Assembly: GCF_005484585.1 (NCBI RefSeq)
Contig: NZ_CP039435.1
Span: 3,038,001-3,102,000 of the forward strand
Origin: Brevundimonas sp. SGAir0440
Lineage (GTDB): Bacteria; Pseudomonadota; Alphaproteobacteria; Caulobacterales; Caulobacteraceae
Reading direction: 5' to 3'
Length of the DNA: 64,000 nucleotides
The notes below the pieces were generated by a model. It did not search any database. It had not been told where the DNA came from and was given only the letters and a program-made list of their open reading frames with translations. The translations under genes were made by a program, and so were the position numbers. Shown in pieces: positions 1 through 8,917 of the stretch (positions are counted from its first letter, which is position 1; each line of letters begins with the position of its first letter).

Positions 1-2418
1 CAGGGTGTGGCCCACCGATTCCCGCGCGCGGTATCCGTGCGCCTCCAGTGGCAGGATGACGTAACGCGCGGTCGCCCCCAGCCCCTTCAGCGCCGCATAG
101 AACCGCTCGGACTGGACCGGGAAGGTGCCCGAGTTGTCGTCCGCATCGCCGTGGATCAGCAGGATCGGCTCGTTCAGCTTGTTCGCATAGGTGAAGGGCG
201 ACATCTCGGTATAGACCTCGGTCGCCTCCCAATAGTTGCGCTGCTCCGACTGGAAGCCGAACGGCGTCAGGGTGCGGTTATAGGCGCCCGACCGCGCGAT
301 CCCGGTCCGGAACAGGTCGGTGTGAACCAAGAGGTTCGCCGTCATGAAGGCGCCGTAGCTGTGGCCGCCCACGGCGATCCGGTCGCGATCCGCCACCCCC
401 ATCGCCACCACCGCATCCACGGCGGCCTGGGCGTCGGCGGTCAGCTGCTCGACATAGGTGTCGTTCGGCTCGGCCCCGTCCTTGCCGATGATGGGCATGG
501 AGGGGTTGTCGAAGATTGCATAGCCCTGGGTCAGCAGGAACAGATGGCTGGACCCGCCCGGCCGCACGAAGCGGTTCTGCACATCCACTGTCTGGCCCGC
601 CACCGCCGCATCGGTGAACTCGGCCGGATAGGCCCACATCAGCATCGGCAGCGGCCCGTCGCGGTCCTTGTCGTAACCGGCCGGCAGATACAGCGTCCCC
701 GACAGCTTGACCCCGTCGGCCCGCTCATAGGTCACCAGTTGCCGCGTCGCCTCGGCCAGCTGCGGCGCCGGATCAGGGAAGTTGGTCAGCCGCGTCGTCT
801 GGCCCGTCGTCAGGTCGCGGATCTGCAGGTTGGGCGGATCCAGCCGCGTTTCGCGCTGCGTCACCACCCGCTTGCCGTCCGCATCCAGGAAGCCGACCAC
901 ATATTCGTAGTCCGTGTTGGCCGAGGTCCACAGCCGTTCGCTGCGTCCCGTCGCCGGGTCCATCGCGGCCAGGAAGGGGAACTCGCCCTGCGGCGTCGCG
1001 CCCGCGCCCGACATCAGGATGCGCCCCTGCGGATCGAAGCGGATCACCGACCGCCCTTGAGCATTCGGCTGGGTCACCGGCTGGCCCGGATTGTCGTAGC
1101 GGGCCTGATAGTTCCGCTCCAGCAGCACCCGGCCCTCGCCGGGGTTGGACGGATCGACGACGAACCGCGTCTCGTGCCGGGTGTTGAACCAGCGGCTGTT
1201 GACGATGGCCAGGTCGTCCTTGCCCCACACGATCCCGCCGAACCGTTCCTTCAGGTCGATCAGCTTGACGGGCTCGCCCGTGAAGGGCGCAGCCTGCATG
1301 AAGACCCGATCCCGGAACTCAGCCTCGCGGCGGATGTCGCCGCCGTCCAGCGCCTCGACCCAGGTCAGGGTCGCCGGCGCATCGGCGCGCCAGCCGACCG
1401 CGCGCGGCCCCGGCGCCACCGCGTCGAAGGCGGTCGGCACATCGTCCCGCAGCGGCAGGTCGGCGACCGTGCGCACCACGCGACCGTTCAGATCCGTCAC
1501 CACGATCTCGGTCGGGAACAGGTCGTCCGGCACCGCATAGGAATAGGGCCGCTTGGCGATCTCATGCAGGATGTATTGACCGTCCGGCGACACCGACGCG
1601 TCCAGATAGACCGCCGGCGACCCGATCGTCCGTGCACGGCCGTTCAGCGGAACCAGCGTCAGCTGGCTGGTGAAATAATGGTCGAACAGGGCCTCGTCGC
1701 CGGGGTTGGACAACAGGTCCTGATAGGTCCGCACCGGCGCGACCCGCCCGGCCGTCTCCTCGATATTGGGCCCCGTGGGCGCCGCCGTCACGTCCGGCGC
1801 CGGACCGCGTCCCGCCGGCACCGCCTCGACCAGCAGGCCCGAACTGTCGGGCAGCCACTCATAACCCGTCCCGCCCGTCATATTGACCACCGGATCGGTC
1901 AGCTTCCTCGCCCGCGCCGAGGCCACGTCCACCACCCACAGCTCCAGCCCCGTCGGACGATCCAGCACGAAGGCCAGCGACTTGGCGTCCGGCGAGAACC
2001 GCGGCGCCGTGAACCGCGCGCCGTCGGGCAGGGCCACGACGCGAGGTTGCCCCCCGTCCACCGCCTGCAGGCTCAGCCCCGTCAGCCACGCCACCCGGCT
2101 TTCGGCCGCGCCGTTGTTTCTCGGATTGATCCGCGTCCCCGCCAGCCTCAGCATCGGCTCGGCCAGGGCCTTGATGCTGGGTAGGTTGGACCGGTCCATC
2201 AACACCAGCGTCCGCCGATCCGGGCTCAGCATCGACGACGGCGTCGGCTTGGCGTCCAAGATGTCCGCGATCGGCGCCGGCGGCTGCTGATAGACCATCG
2301 GCCCCACAGCCGGCGCCGCGTTCTGGGCCCCCGCGTTCTGGGCCAACGCCCCACCCGCCACGCCGCTCATCAGCACCGCCGCCAGAACCAGCCCAACCCC
2401 ACGTCCACGCATCATCAT
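1..2418 (-). CDS. S9 family (prolyl oligopeptidase-type) peptidase, C-terminus cut by window edge
   Basis: Exported serine peptidase of the alpha/beta-hydrolase S9 clan, closest in layout to glutamyl endopeptidase-like members (beta-propeller followed by a hydrolase domain). The frame runs open for 806 codons to the window edge. It begins at three consecutive ATG codons (2410-2418) followed by a signal peptide of about 27 residues ending in GGALAQ. The nucleophile is Ser687 in GGHSYGAFM; Asp760 in HGDADDNSG and His794 in EAHGY complete the triad. Only a short C-terminal tail should be missing. The TolB-like repeats (FSPDGKSLAF, SPDGQYILHE) indicate the propeller. The subfamily assignment is inferred from motifs. 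Confidence 0.9.
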   Translation of the reverse strand, partial: MMMRGRGVGLVLAAVLMSGVAGGALAQNAGAQNAAPAVGPMVYQQPPAPIADILDAKPTPSSMLSPDRRTLVLMDRSNLPSIKALAEPMLRLAGTRINPRNNGAAESRVAWLTGLSLQAVDGGQPRVVALPDGARFTAPRFSPDAKSLAFVLDRPTGLELWVVDVASARARKLTDPVVNMTGGTGYEWLPDSSGLLVEAVPAGRGPAPDVTAAPTGPNIEETAGRVAPVRTYQDLLSNPGDEALFDHYFTSQLTLVPLNGRARTIGSPAVYLDASVSPDGQYILHEIAKRPYSYAVPDDLFPTEIVVTDLNGRVVRTVADLPLRDDVPTAFDAVAPGPRAVGWRADAPATLTWVEALDGGDIRREAEFRDRVFMQAAPFTGEPVKLIDLKERFGGIVWGKDDLAIVNSRWFNTRHETRFVVDPSNPGEGRVLLERNYQARYDNPGQPVTQPNAQGRSVIRFDPQGRILMSGAGATPQGEFPFLAAMDPATGRSERLWTSANTDYEYVVGFLDADGKRVVTQRETRLDPPNLQIRDLTTGQTTRLTNFPDPAPQLAEATRQLVTYERADGVKLSGTLYLPAGYDKDRDGPLPMLMWAYPAEFTDAAVAGQTVDVQNRFVRPGGSSHLFLLTQGYAIFDNPSMPIIGKDGAEPNDTYVEQLTADAQAAVDAVVAMGVADRDRIAVGGHSYGAFMTANLLVHTDLFRTGIARSGAYNRTLTPFGFQSEQRNYWEATEVYTEMSPFTYANKLNEPILLIHGDADDNSGTFPVQSERFYAALKGLGATARYVILPLEAHGYRARESVGHTL

Positions 2419-2519
2419 CGTCTGAAGTCCCCACAAATCCCGAACCCCAGACCTACCCCCGCCGGCACGCCGACGCCAACCCGTTTTGGGGTCAAGCAGT
2501 CATTAGGTCGCTGGCGGCG

Positions 2520-3779
2520 TCAGACGACGATTTCCCCGAATGCCGGTTCAATCCCTCGCGTCGTTTCCAACCGCAGAACATAGGCGCCGGGCCTGAGCAT
2601 CATGGTTCCCCGCGCCTGGCCCGCCTCCAGCAGAAAGTGGTCTGCCGGGATGACCATGCCTTCCTGCATATGCAGCGCTTGCAACAGGGCCGGGCCTTCA
2701 AAAGCCGGGATCGAGACCTCGACCGCCTTTCGCAGGGGGTCAGCCGCCAGCCAGCCCGGCCGTCCAGCCACGCGCTCCAGTCTCGGATGAAAGACGCTCA
2801 GGTCCACTCGACCTTCGAAATCGCTGTTGGCGAAGGCGATCCCGTTGCGCGACACAACGATAGGCGCGGTCGGCTGGAAGCGCTTCAAGACAGCGGCGAC
2901 ATGCGGCGCATCGGCTTGCGGCCGCGTTGCAGGCCAGTTCCAGGACTGCTCGATGGTCAGGGGATCGATGCCGGTCAGCGCCTTCAGCCGAGCGGCGAAC
3001 CACAGGCCCCCGCGCCCTTCAAGCTCCATGGCATGACTGTAGCCGCACAAGACGAAGATCCGCGCATCCGGTCGGCCCTTCAGCACAGTTTCGACCAGAT
3101 TTCCGGCCTGTGCCGCTTCTCGCGCGGCGATCTGCTCATCACCTGACGCCGTCGCCGGCGGCCTTTGGTCCCACCGCCATTCGTAATCCGCGAACGTATA
3201 ACCGAGCTCCGCCGCCTCCCTTACGGCCTCCGCATAGACCGGGTCGGCGATGTAGTATCCGAAACTGGAATGCAACGGATCTCCCCGCCTGTATCTGCGT
3301 ATGCTAGGCGCCGCCTCTTGCTGTGGCTGGAGGAAGGTTTCGGCGGCGAAGGTGTCGAAACCCAGCGGGCTCAAAGCCCGCATGACGCGCGTCGCGAAAC
3401 CGCGATGGCCCGATATGTTGTGGGCCTCGTTGAGTATGACGATCTGCCTGTCTGTCGCGGCTTCGACGATGGCGGACAGGGCATCACGGCTCTCGGCGTC
3501 CGACAGGTCTGGCAACTCGGCGTCGGCCGGCCGATCCTTTTCGTCGCCGCCGATCGCCGTCGTCTCGTCGCCAAGGAAGGCGGCATACTGCGCCAGAAAG
3601 CCTCCAGCCGCCGGACGGCCCGCAGCCGCCTGCGCCTTCAGCTCGAGATACTGCGGCAGATACCGCCCTTCGACCATGAACTGCTGCTCGGCGCTCAATG
3701 GCGTCTGCGACCAAGCAGGTCGCACAGCCAGCGCGCCCGTCGCAACGGCCGCCAGCCCTAATCCTCGTCGTGTCAGCAT
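2520..3779 (-). CDS. exported EreA/ChaN-like hypothetical protein
   Basis: 419-residue protein with a twin-arginine-like N-terminus (MLTRRGLGLAAVATGALAV...AWSQ), so probably exported by Tat. ATG 3779 is preferred because GGAGGGG lies just upstream and the signal sequence begins there; the frame is open further upstream to 3914, but that part is not protein-like. The core contains VILNEAH, an acidic AAETF and CGYSHAMELEGRG. This pattern recalls the erythromycin-esterase/ChaN/Tiki superfamily, in which Glu and His line a metal or active site. Function and substrate are unknown. It is transcribed divergently from the LuxR-type gene at 3984. Confidence 0.6.
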   Translation of the reverse strand: MLTRRGLGLAAVATGALAVRPAWSQTPLSAEQQFMVEGRYLPQYLELKAQAAAGRPAAGGFLAQYAAFLGDETTAIGGDEKDRPADAELPDLSDAESRDALSAIVEAATDRQIVILNEAHNISGHRGFATRVMRALSPLGFDTFAAETFLQPQQEAAPSIRRYRRGDPLHSSFGYYIADPVYAEAVREAAELGYTFADYEWRWDQRPPATASGDEQIAAREAAQAGNLVETVLKGRPDARIFVLCGYSHAMELEGRGGLWFAARLKALTGIDPLTIEQSWNWPATRPQADAPHVAAVLKRFQPTAPIVVSRNGIAFANSDFEGRVDLSVFHPRLERVAGRPGWLAADPLRKAVEVSIPAFEGPALLQALHMQEGMVIPADHFLLEAGQARGTMMLRPGAYVLRLETTRGIEPAFGEIVV

Positions 3780-3983
3780 TCGCCCCTCCATCTCCCTTAA
3801 ATCGCAGGTTGTGCTGGGCGGAAGTATGGCGAGCTGTCGCCGCGTCGAAGGTTTGCGTGTGAACGGCGCCTCTTTCGGCCTTGTTGCGCATCGTTCCGAT
3901 TTTGACTGCCACAAGAAAATCGTAGCGGCCTGCGGCGTCTTCGGAGTTTCCGCTCTCGGCGCCTTTGCCTAGGAACGACAGGC

Positions 3984-4895
3984 ATGTCCGTTCGGCGCCA
4001 ATCCATGTCTCTAAATCTCGATCGTCTCACCGCCCAAGAACAGGACCTGCTGCGTCTTCTGGCTCAGGGTCATACCGCCAAGACCATAGCCAATCTGACG
4101 GGCCTGTCGGTCAATAGCGTCAACGAAAGGCTCCGATCGGCACGGCGTAAAACCGGCGCAGTCAGCAGCCGCGAGTTGGCGCGCCGTCTCGCCGATCAAG
4201 CTCCACAGCCGCCACAAGAAATTCGGCCCAAACTATTCGGTGTTGGCCGCCAGACGCCCGAGCGGCACTGGTCGGGCTCGGATCGAGCGGCGACCGGCAA
4301 GGTCAGTTTGCGGAGAACAGCGATGGCGTTCGCAGTAATTTTTGCGGCCGCATTGGCGGGCCTTGTCACCAGCAGGTTTCAATATCCGGCTGTCTCATCC
4401 TCTCAACCCACATCACCGCCAGGGTCGGCTGCGCATAGCTCTGGAGGGGAGGAATGGAGAGGACTCTTCAGTCCCAACGTTCCGGCCGTCGCCTTCCTGG
4501 TTCCCGATCCGTCCAAACCGTACAGTGCGACCCCGCAGGTCATGCTAATCTGCGAAGGCCTTTCCATGACCACCATCGTGCGGGGATTTTCACCGCGCGA
4601 TGCATGGCCCCAACCTGAAATGGACCTGCGGGTCGGCGATGTTGTGGTCAGAACAGGCTCGCCTCAGGTGAAAGGCGATGCTGACGATCCCGCCCTTGAA
4701 TACGCATTTTCGATCGCAGACGAAATTTTGGAGCCCTTGGCGCAGGGCGCATCCATCGCCTTCACCTTTGATGGCCAGACCATTTCAGCGCCGACAATTT
4801 CTGAACCCTGGCGCAGCCGTTTCGTGAAGGCGTGCGGTGATCTGGTTCATCCCGGCATGCGCCGACGCGGCGCCGTCAGCGCCCGCGTCTATTGA
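3984..4895 (+). CDS. membrane-anchored LuxR-type HTH protein
   Basis: 303 residues. The N-terminal 75 residues form a LuxR/GerE helix-turn-helix (LTAQEQDLLRLLAQGHTAKTIANLTG... VNSVNERLRSARRKTG). A single hydrophobic segment follows at about 113-131 (MAFAVIFAAALAGLV), then a C-terminal domain of about 165 residues that should lie in the periplasm. DNA-binding domain plus one membrane span resembles one-component membrane transcription factors. Here the HTH is N-terminal and no known sensor domain is recognised. ATG 3984 is used; an in-frame ATG at 4005 is an alternative. It may regulate the divergent exported gene at 3779 (inference). Confidence 0.7.
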   Translation: MSVRRQSMSLNLDRLTAQEQDLLRLLAQGHTAKTIANLTGLSVNSVNERLRSARRKTGAVSSRELARRLADQAPQPPQEIRPKLFGVGRQTPERHWSGSDRAATGKVSLRRTAMAFAVIFAAALAGLVTSRFQYPAVSSSQPTSPPGSAAHSSGGEEWRGLFSPNVPAVAFLVPDPSKPYSATPQVMLICEGLSMTTIVRGFSPRDAWPQPEMDLRVGDVVVRTGSPQVKGDADDPALEYAFSIADEILEPLAQGASIAFTFDGQTISAPTISEPWRSRFVKACGDLVHPGMRRRGAVSARVY

Positions 4896-5737
4896 GCGTT
4901 GAGCAGCGCCTTGACCTGATCGCGCTCCGGCGCCGAGGGTTGCGCACCCGGGCGGGTTGCGGCGAAGGCTCCGGCGGCGCAGGCGAAGCGCAGCGCCTCG
5001 GCCGGGTCCATGCCTTCCAGCAAGGCGACGGTGATGGCGGCGACGAAGGCGTCGCCCGCGCCTGTCGCATCGACCGCCTCGACGGCGGGCGGGGTCGCCC
5101 AGGCCATCTCGACGCCGCGCTGATACATGGCCGCGCCTCGCGCGCCCTTGGTCACCACCACTCGACCGCCGCCCCGATGCAGTCCATCGCCATAGAAGGC
5201 CGCCTCGGTCTCGTTCACGACGATCAGGTCGGCGCGGCGCAGCAGCAGTTCCGACACCGGCGCGGCGGGCGCCAGATTGGCGCAGACGAAGCCCGTCGCC
5301 CGGCCCACCGCCGCCTCGACCGTCTCGATCGGCAGCTCCAGCTGTACGATCAGCGCGCCCTCGATCCGCTGCGGCAGCTGTTCAGGGGTGACCATGTGGT
5401 TGGCGCCGGCCGCGACCACGATCTGGTTCTCGCCGGTCGGATCGACGGCGATCAAAGCGACCCCCGTCGGGGCCGCCACATCCACCTCCACCCCCGCCAG
5501 ATCGACGCCCAGGCCCTCCATCAGGGCCAGGGCCTCGCCGGCCATGGCGTCGTCGCCGACCCGCCCGATCAGACAGACCTCGGCCCCCAGCTTCTCGGCC
5601 GCGAGAGCCTGGTTGGCGCCCTTTCCGCCGGGATGGCGCGCCAGGGTCGCCCCGGTCACCGTCTCGCCCGGCGCCGGCAGTTGGGGCGCGGTGGCCACCA
5701 GATCCAGATTGATCGAGCCGACGACGGTGATCCTCAT
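4889..5737 (-). CDS. rbsK: ribokinase (PfkB family)
   Basis: ATP-dependent phosphorylation of ribose at O5. The 282 residues are slightly short for the family. It opens with MRITVVGSINLDLV and carries the substrate-binding GGKGANQA motif at residues 37-44, plus the C-terminal DATGAGDAF signature containing the catalytic Asp. Its ATG overlaps the stop of the nucleoside hydrolase by 4 nt (ATGA), so the two are translationally coupled: hydrolase frees ribose, ribokinase captures it. Its 3' end overlaps the convergent gene 3984-4895 by 7 nt. Another PfkB sugar kinase specificity cannot be excluded. Confidence 0.88.
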   Translation of the reverse strand: MRITVVGSINLDLVATAPQLPAPGETVTGATLARHPGGKGANQALAAEKLGAEVCLIGRVGDDAMAGEALALMEGLGVDLAGVEVDVAAPTGVALIAVDPTGENQIVVAAGANHMVTPEQLPQRIEGALIVQLELPIETVEAAVGRATGFVCANLAPAAPVSELLLRRADLIVVNETEAAFYGDGLHRGGGRVVVTKGARGAAMYQRGVEMAWATPPAVEAVDATGAGDAFVAAITVALLEGMDPAEALRFACAAGAFAATRPGAQPSAPERDQVKALLNAQ

Positions 5738-6717
5738 GCGCCGGCCTCCAGCGCCTGAGCCTTCAGAGCTTGGGCCTCCAGAGCTTGAGCCTTCAGCTTG
5801 GCGACGATCAGATCGAACACCCCTTGCGCGTCCGCCGCGACCGCCCAGCGATGCCGCGCCGTCGCCGGATCGATCCGGAACTCGACCGCCGTATGCCCGC
5901 GCGTCAGGTCCGAACCCGTCTCCACCTCGATTCGGCAGGGCTTCGTCTCGAACAGGTCAGGCTGGATCAGCCAGGCGATGGGACACGGGTCATGCAACGG
6001 CGCTGCATCCCAACCCACGATTTCGCGCTCCACCCGCTGCGAGAACCGCAGCGTCGACGCCGCCGCCCGCGCGGCCTCGCTGTCGATGGCCTCTATCGCC
6101 GCGATCCGGTCCTCGGTCGCGCGCACCTGATGGGTCGCATCCAGGCCGAAGGCGACGACCTGACAGCCCGATCCGAACACCACCGCCGCCGCATCCGGAT
6201 CGGCCCAGATGTTGAACTCGGCCGATGCGGTGACATTGCCGCCTTCCGACCGCGCCCCGCCCATGACGACCACCGGCCCCAGCCGTTCGGCCAGCCGCCG
6301 TTCGCGCCGCATCGCCAGCGCCAGATTGGTCATCGGCCCCAGGACGGCGATGGCGACCGAACCTTCGGGCCGGCTCATCACCAGATCGACGATGGCGTTG
6401 GCGGCCGGTCCGTCGCCGACGATCCCCGTCGGTTCGAACGGCTCCAGATCGCCCAGACCCTCGACGCCGTGAAACTCGCCCGCCCCCGCCGGCGGACGTT
6501 TCAGCGGCCGCTCCGCCCCGCCGAAAACCGGCACGTCCTCGCGCCCGGCGATCTGGCGGATGATCCGCGCATTGCGCTGGGTCTTGGCGACGGGGACATT
6601 GCCCCCGACCGTGGTGACGGCCAGCAACTCCAGCTCGGGCGCGGCGAAGGCCAGAAACAGCGCCACGGCGTCGTCCACGCCGGGGTCGCAATCGATGATC
6701 AGGGACTGAATAGACAC
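5734..6717 (-). CDS. nucleoside hydrolase (inosine-uridine preferring family)
   Basis: 327 residues. Hydrolyses the N-glycosidic bond of ribonucleosides to give base and ribose. The diagnostic calcium-binding cluster DCDPGVDDAVAL is at residues 9-20; LGPMTNLA, NIWADPDAA and the later DPCPIAWL blocks are also present. It feeds ribose to the overlapping ribokinase gene. The C-terminus carries three copies of a five-residue repeat (AQALK/AQALE) encoded by 15-bp tandem repeats, probably an unstructured tail. Substrate preference among purine and pyrimidine nucleosides is not readable from sequence. Confidence 0.9.
   Translation of the reverse strand: MSIQSLIIDCDPGVDDAVALFLAFAAPELELLAVTTVGGNVPVAKTQRNARIIRQIAGREDVPVFGGAERPLKRPPAGAGEFHGVEGLGDLEPFEPTGIVGDGPAANAIVDLVMSRPEGSVAIAVLGPMTNLALAMRRERRLAERLGPVVVMGGARSEGGNVTASAEFNIWADPDAAAVVFGSGCQVVAFGLDATHQVRATEDRIAAIEAIDSEAARAAASTLRFSQRVEREIVGWDAAPLHDPCPIAWLIQPDLFETKPCRIEVETGSDLTRGHTAVEFRIDPATARHRWAVAADAQGVFDLIVAKLKAQALEAQALKAQALEAGA
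5745..5789. repeat. 15-bp tandem repeat in nucleoside hydrolase tail
   Basis: Three imperfect 15-bp units (5745, 5760 and 5775) encode the AQALK/E repeat at the C-terminus of the nucleoside hydrolase. The family fold ends before this region, so copy number could vary without loss of activity (inference). Confidence 0.7.
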
Positions 6718-6766
6718 CGCCCATGACTAGGCAGGCCGGCCGCGCGGAGCAAGCCGCAACCGCGCC

Positions 6767-7444
6767 TCAGACCCGACACGCCGTCACGCACGCCTGGGCC
6801 AGCACCTCGGCCGAATCCGTCAGCGGGATCGGCGCATCCTTGGCCCTCAGCAGCAGCGGCACTTCGGTGCAGCCGGCGATCAGCCCGTGCGCGCCCGCAT
6901 CCGCCAGGGCCTGCGCCAGCCGCAACATCCCTGCCCGCGCCGCCTCGCCGACATCGCCGCGCTTGACCCCATAGACCAAGCCCATGAAGGCCTCGCGGTC
7001 CGCACCCTCCAGCAGCACAGTGTCGACCCCGCGCGCCGCCAGCGCCTGCGTGTACAGCCGCTCGCCCCCCGGCGTCGCCAGCACCCCGATCCGCTTGGCT
7101 CCAGAGGCCGCCGCCGCATCCGCCGTCGCCGCAATCATGTCGATGAAGCCCAGCCCCTTCGCCTCGCACGCCGCGCGGATCGCACCCGCCTGGGCGTGGG
7201 CGGTGTTGCAGGGCATGGCGATCACCTCGGCTCCCGCCGCCGCCAGCCCCTCGGCCATCTGTCCCAGCACCAACTCGGCCTCGCCCGGCCGCGTGTTGCG
7301 ATCGGGAACGTGGGGGTTCAGGTCCATCACGACCCGGATATGATCGGCGTCGCCCTCCGCCGGCGTCAGCGCCTGCACCCGCGCCAGAAACGCCACGGTC
7401 GCCGCCGGCCCCATGCCGCCGATCACGCCCAGGATCTTGCTCAT
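6767..7444 (-). CDS. aspartate/glutamate racemase family protein
   Basis: 225 residues from ATG 7444 (MSKILGVIGGMGPAATVAF), which overlaps the chrA stop by 4 nt; the longer open frame to 7519 lies inside chrA and is discarded. This is the PLP-independent racemase fold with two catalytic cysteines. They are visible as MPCNTAHAQAG near residue 85 and IAGCTEVPLLL near residue 190. Close in layout to the YgeA/RacD group of broad amino-acid racemases. It sits in an operon that begins with a D-cysteine desulfhydrase, so it may act in D-amino-acid metabolism (inference). Confidence 0.85.
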   Translation of the reverse strand: MSKILGVIGGMGPAATVAFLARVQALTPAEGDADHIRVVMDLNPHVPDRNTRPGEAELVLGQMAEGLAAAGAEVIAMPCNTAHAQAGAIRAACEAKGLGFIDMIAATADAAAASGAKRIGVLATPGGERLYTQALAARGVDTVLLEGADREAFMGLVYGVKRGDVGEAARAGMLRLAQALADAGAHGLIAGCTEVPLLLRAKDAPIPLTDSAEVLAQACVTACRV

Positions 7445-8646
7445 CGCATCACGCCCCATCCCACGACCGCCGCGGCGGCCAGAACTGCCGGCACGGCGTA
7501 GCGGCTCTGCCAGGCCCACGCCACCGCCAGGGCGCCCGCAAAGATCGCTGCAGCCGCCGCCATCGACGGCGCCCGCTGCAAGGTCGCCCAGCCCAGCTCC
7601 ACGCTGGTCGCGGCGATGATCCCTACGACGGCGGCCGCGACCCCGGCCAGACCGTCGTGCAGCCGCCGGTCCTCGACCACCGCCTCCAGCCGTTCATAGA
7701 AGATCATTGAAAAGGCGAAGGCGGGCGCGAACACCCCGGCCGTCATCGCCAGCGCCCCGCCCCAGCCCGCGACCACGAAGCCGACAAAGGTGCAAAAGAT
7801 CACCAGCGGCGCCGGGATCACTCCCGCAAAGGCGATCCCGTCCAGAAACGCCCCATCGTCGATCAGCCCGCGCCCCACCGTATCGGCGCGCACATAGGGA
7901 ATGGCGGTATAGGCGCCGCCGAACGTCAGCAGCCCCGCCTTCAGCCCCGTCCAGAACATCGCGACCCAGCCGCCATCGCCCGCCGGCCCCGCCGTCTGTC
8001 CAAATACCGGCCCGCCGTCCCCCAGCCCGTGCATCGCCAGGGCTGCGAGAACCGCCAGCGCCACGACCCCGACGGCCAGGCCGACCCGCCCGACCCGGAC
8101 CAGCAGATAGGCCGCCCCGCCCGCCGCCAGCACGATCCAGAAGGCCGCTCCCGCCAGGGTCGCCGCAAAGCCGACGACGGCGACGGCCCACAGCCAGCGA
8201 TCCTCCAGAATATGCGATCCGATCTTGCAGACGGCGCGCACGATCACCGCGACCACCGCCGACTGAACCCCCAGGAACGCCCCGGCCAGCAGGCCCACGA
8301 CCGGCGACAGCGCCACATAGGCCCAGCCGATCCCCAGCATCAGGATCAGCCCCGGCAGCATGAACCCCAGGCCCGCCAGCAGACCGCCCATCCGCCCCCG
8401 CGCCCGCATGCCCATATGCACGCACAGCTCGTGCGCCTCCGGCCCCGGCAGGATCTGCAACACCGCCAGCAGCCGGTTGAACCGCGCGCTGGACATCCAC
8501 CGGCCCTGATCGACCAGCTCGCGCCGGATCATCGCGATCTGCGCCACCGGCCCGCCAAACGCCAGCAGCCCGAACCGCAGGAACCGCAGAAACACCGCCG
8601 TCAAGGACAGCGCCGGCGGAACAGGTTCGATCTCGCGCACCGTCAC
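7441..8646 (-). CDS. chrA: ChrA-type chromate transporter (CHR family)
   Basis: 401-residue inner-membrane protein made of two homologous halves, the long-chain CHR type. The N-terminal half has FLRFGLLAFGGPVAQIAMI and QILPGPEAHELCVHMG; the C-terminal half repeats the pattern with LLTFGGAYTAIPYVR and IPAPLVIFCTFVG. About ten to twelve hydrophobic segments are evident. Known members export chromate by proton antiport, but many chromosomal members are of unproven substrate. Start and stop each overlap a neighbour by 4 nt (DUF3253 gene upstream, racemase downstream), so it is part of one transcript. Confidence 0.9.
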   Translation of the reverse strand: MTVREIEPVPPALSLTAVFLRFLRFGLLAFGGPVAQIAMIRRELVDQGRWMSSARFNRLLAVLQILPGPEAHELCVHMGMRARGRMGGLLAGLGFMLPGLILMLGIGWAYVALSPVVGLLAGAFLGVQSAVVAVIVRAVCKIGSHILEDRWLWAVAVVGFAATLAGAAFWIVLAAGGAAYLLVRVGRVGLAVGVVALAVLAALAMHGLGDGGPVFGQTAGPAGDGGWVAMFWTGLKAGLLTFGGAYTAIPYVRADTVGRGLIDDGAFLDGIAFAGVIPAPLVIFCTFVGFVVAGWGGALAMTAGVFAPAFAFSMIFYERLEAVVEDRRLHDGLAGVAAAVVGIIAATSVELGWATLQRAPSMAAAAAIFAGALAVAWAWQSRYAVPAVLAAAAVVGWGVMR

Positions 8647-8903
8647 CCGCCGCCCCCGTCTTCACCGCTTCGAGCCCGCGCGATCCGATAGGGCCCCGCG
8701 CGCAGCGCCAGCGGCCGTCCCTTCCAGCTCAGTCGCACCGCGCCCTCGTCCACCAGGGCGTCCACCGCCGCGTGAACGTCAGGCATCGCCTCGCGCCACG
8801 CGCCGTCTTCGCCCGCGACCGCCCGCGCAACCTCGCTGGGGCAGACAGTGGCGTCCTCGGCCCGGGCGGCCAGAAGCGCCAGCGTGGCCTCGCGCGGGTC
8901 CAT
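8643..8903 (-). CDS. DUF3253 domain protein
   Basis: 86 residues beginning MDPREATLALLAAR at ATG 8903; the open frame to 9155 lies inside the upstream gene and is rejected. The pattern TVCPSEVARAVAG...WREAMPDVHAAVDALVDEGAVRLSWKG...GPYRIA matches the small DUF3253 family, which looks like a winged-helix fold. Function unknown. It starts 14 nt after the D-cysteine desulfhydrase stop and overlaps the chrA start by 4 nt. Confidence 0.8.
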   Translation of the reverse strand: MDPREATLALLAARAEDATVCPSEVARAVAGEDGAWREAMPDVHAAVDALVDEGAVRLSWKGRPLALRAGPYRIARARSGEDGGGG

Positions 8904-8917
8904 GACGGACGGCGCGC

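Noticed and set aside
7..2184. 725-codon open frame on the plus strand
   Set aside because: Antisense to the S9 peptidase, with low-complexity Arg/His-rich composition typical of high-GC shadow frames.
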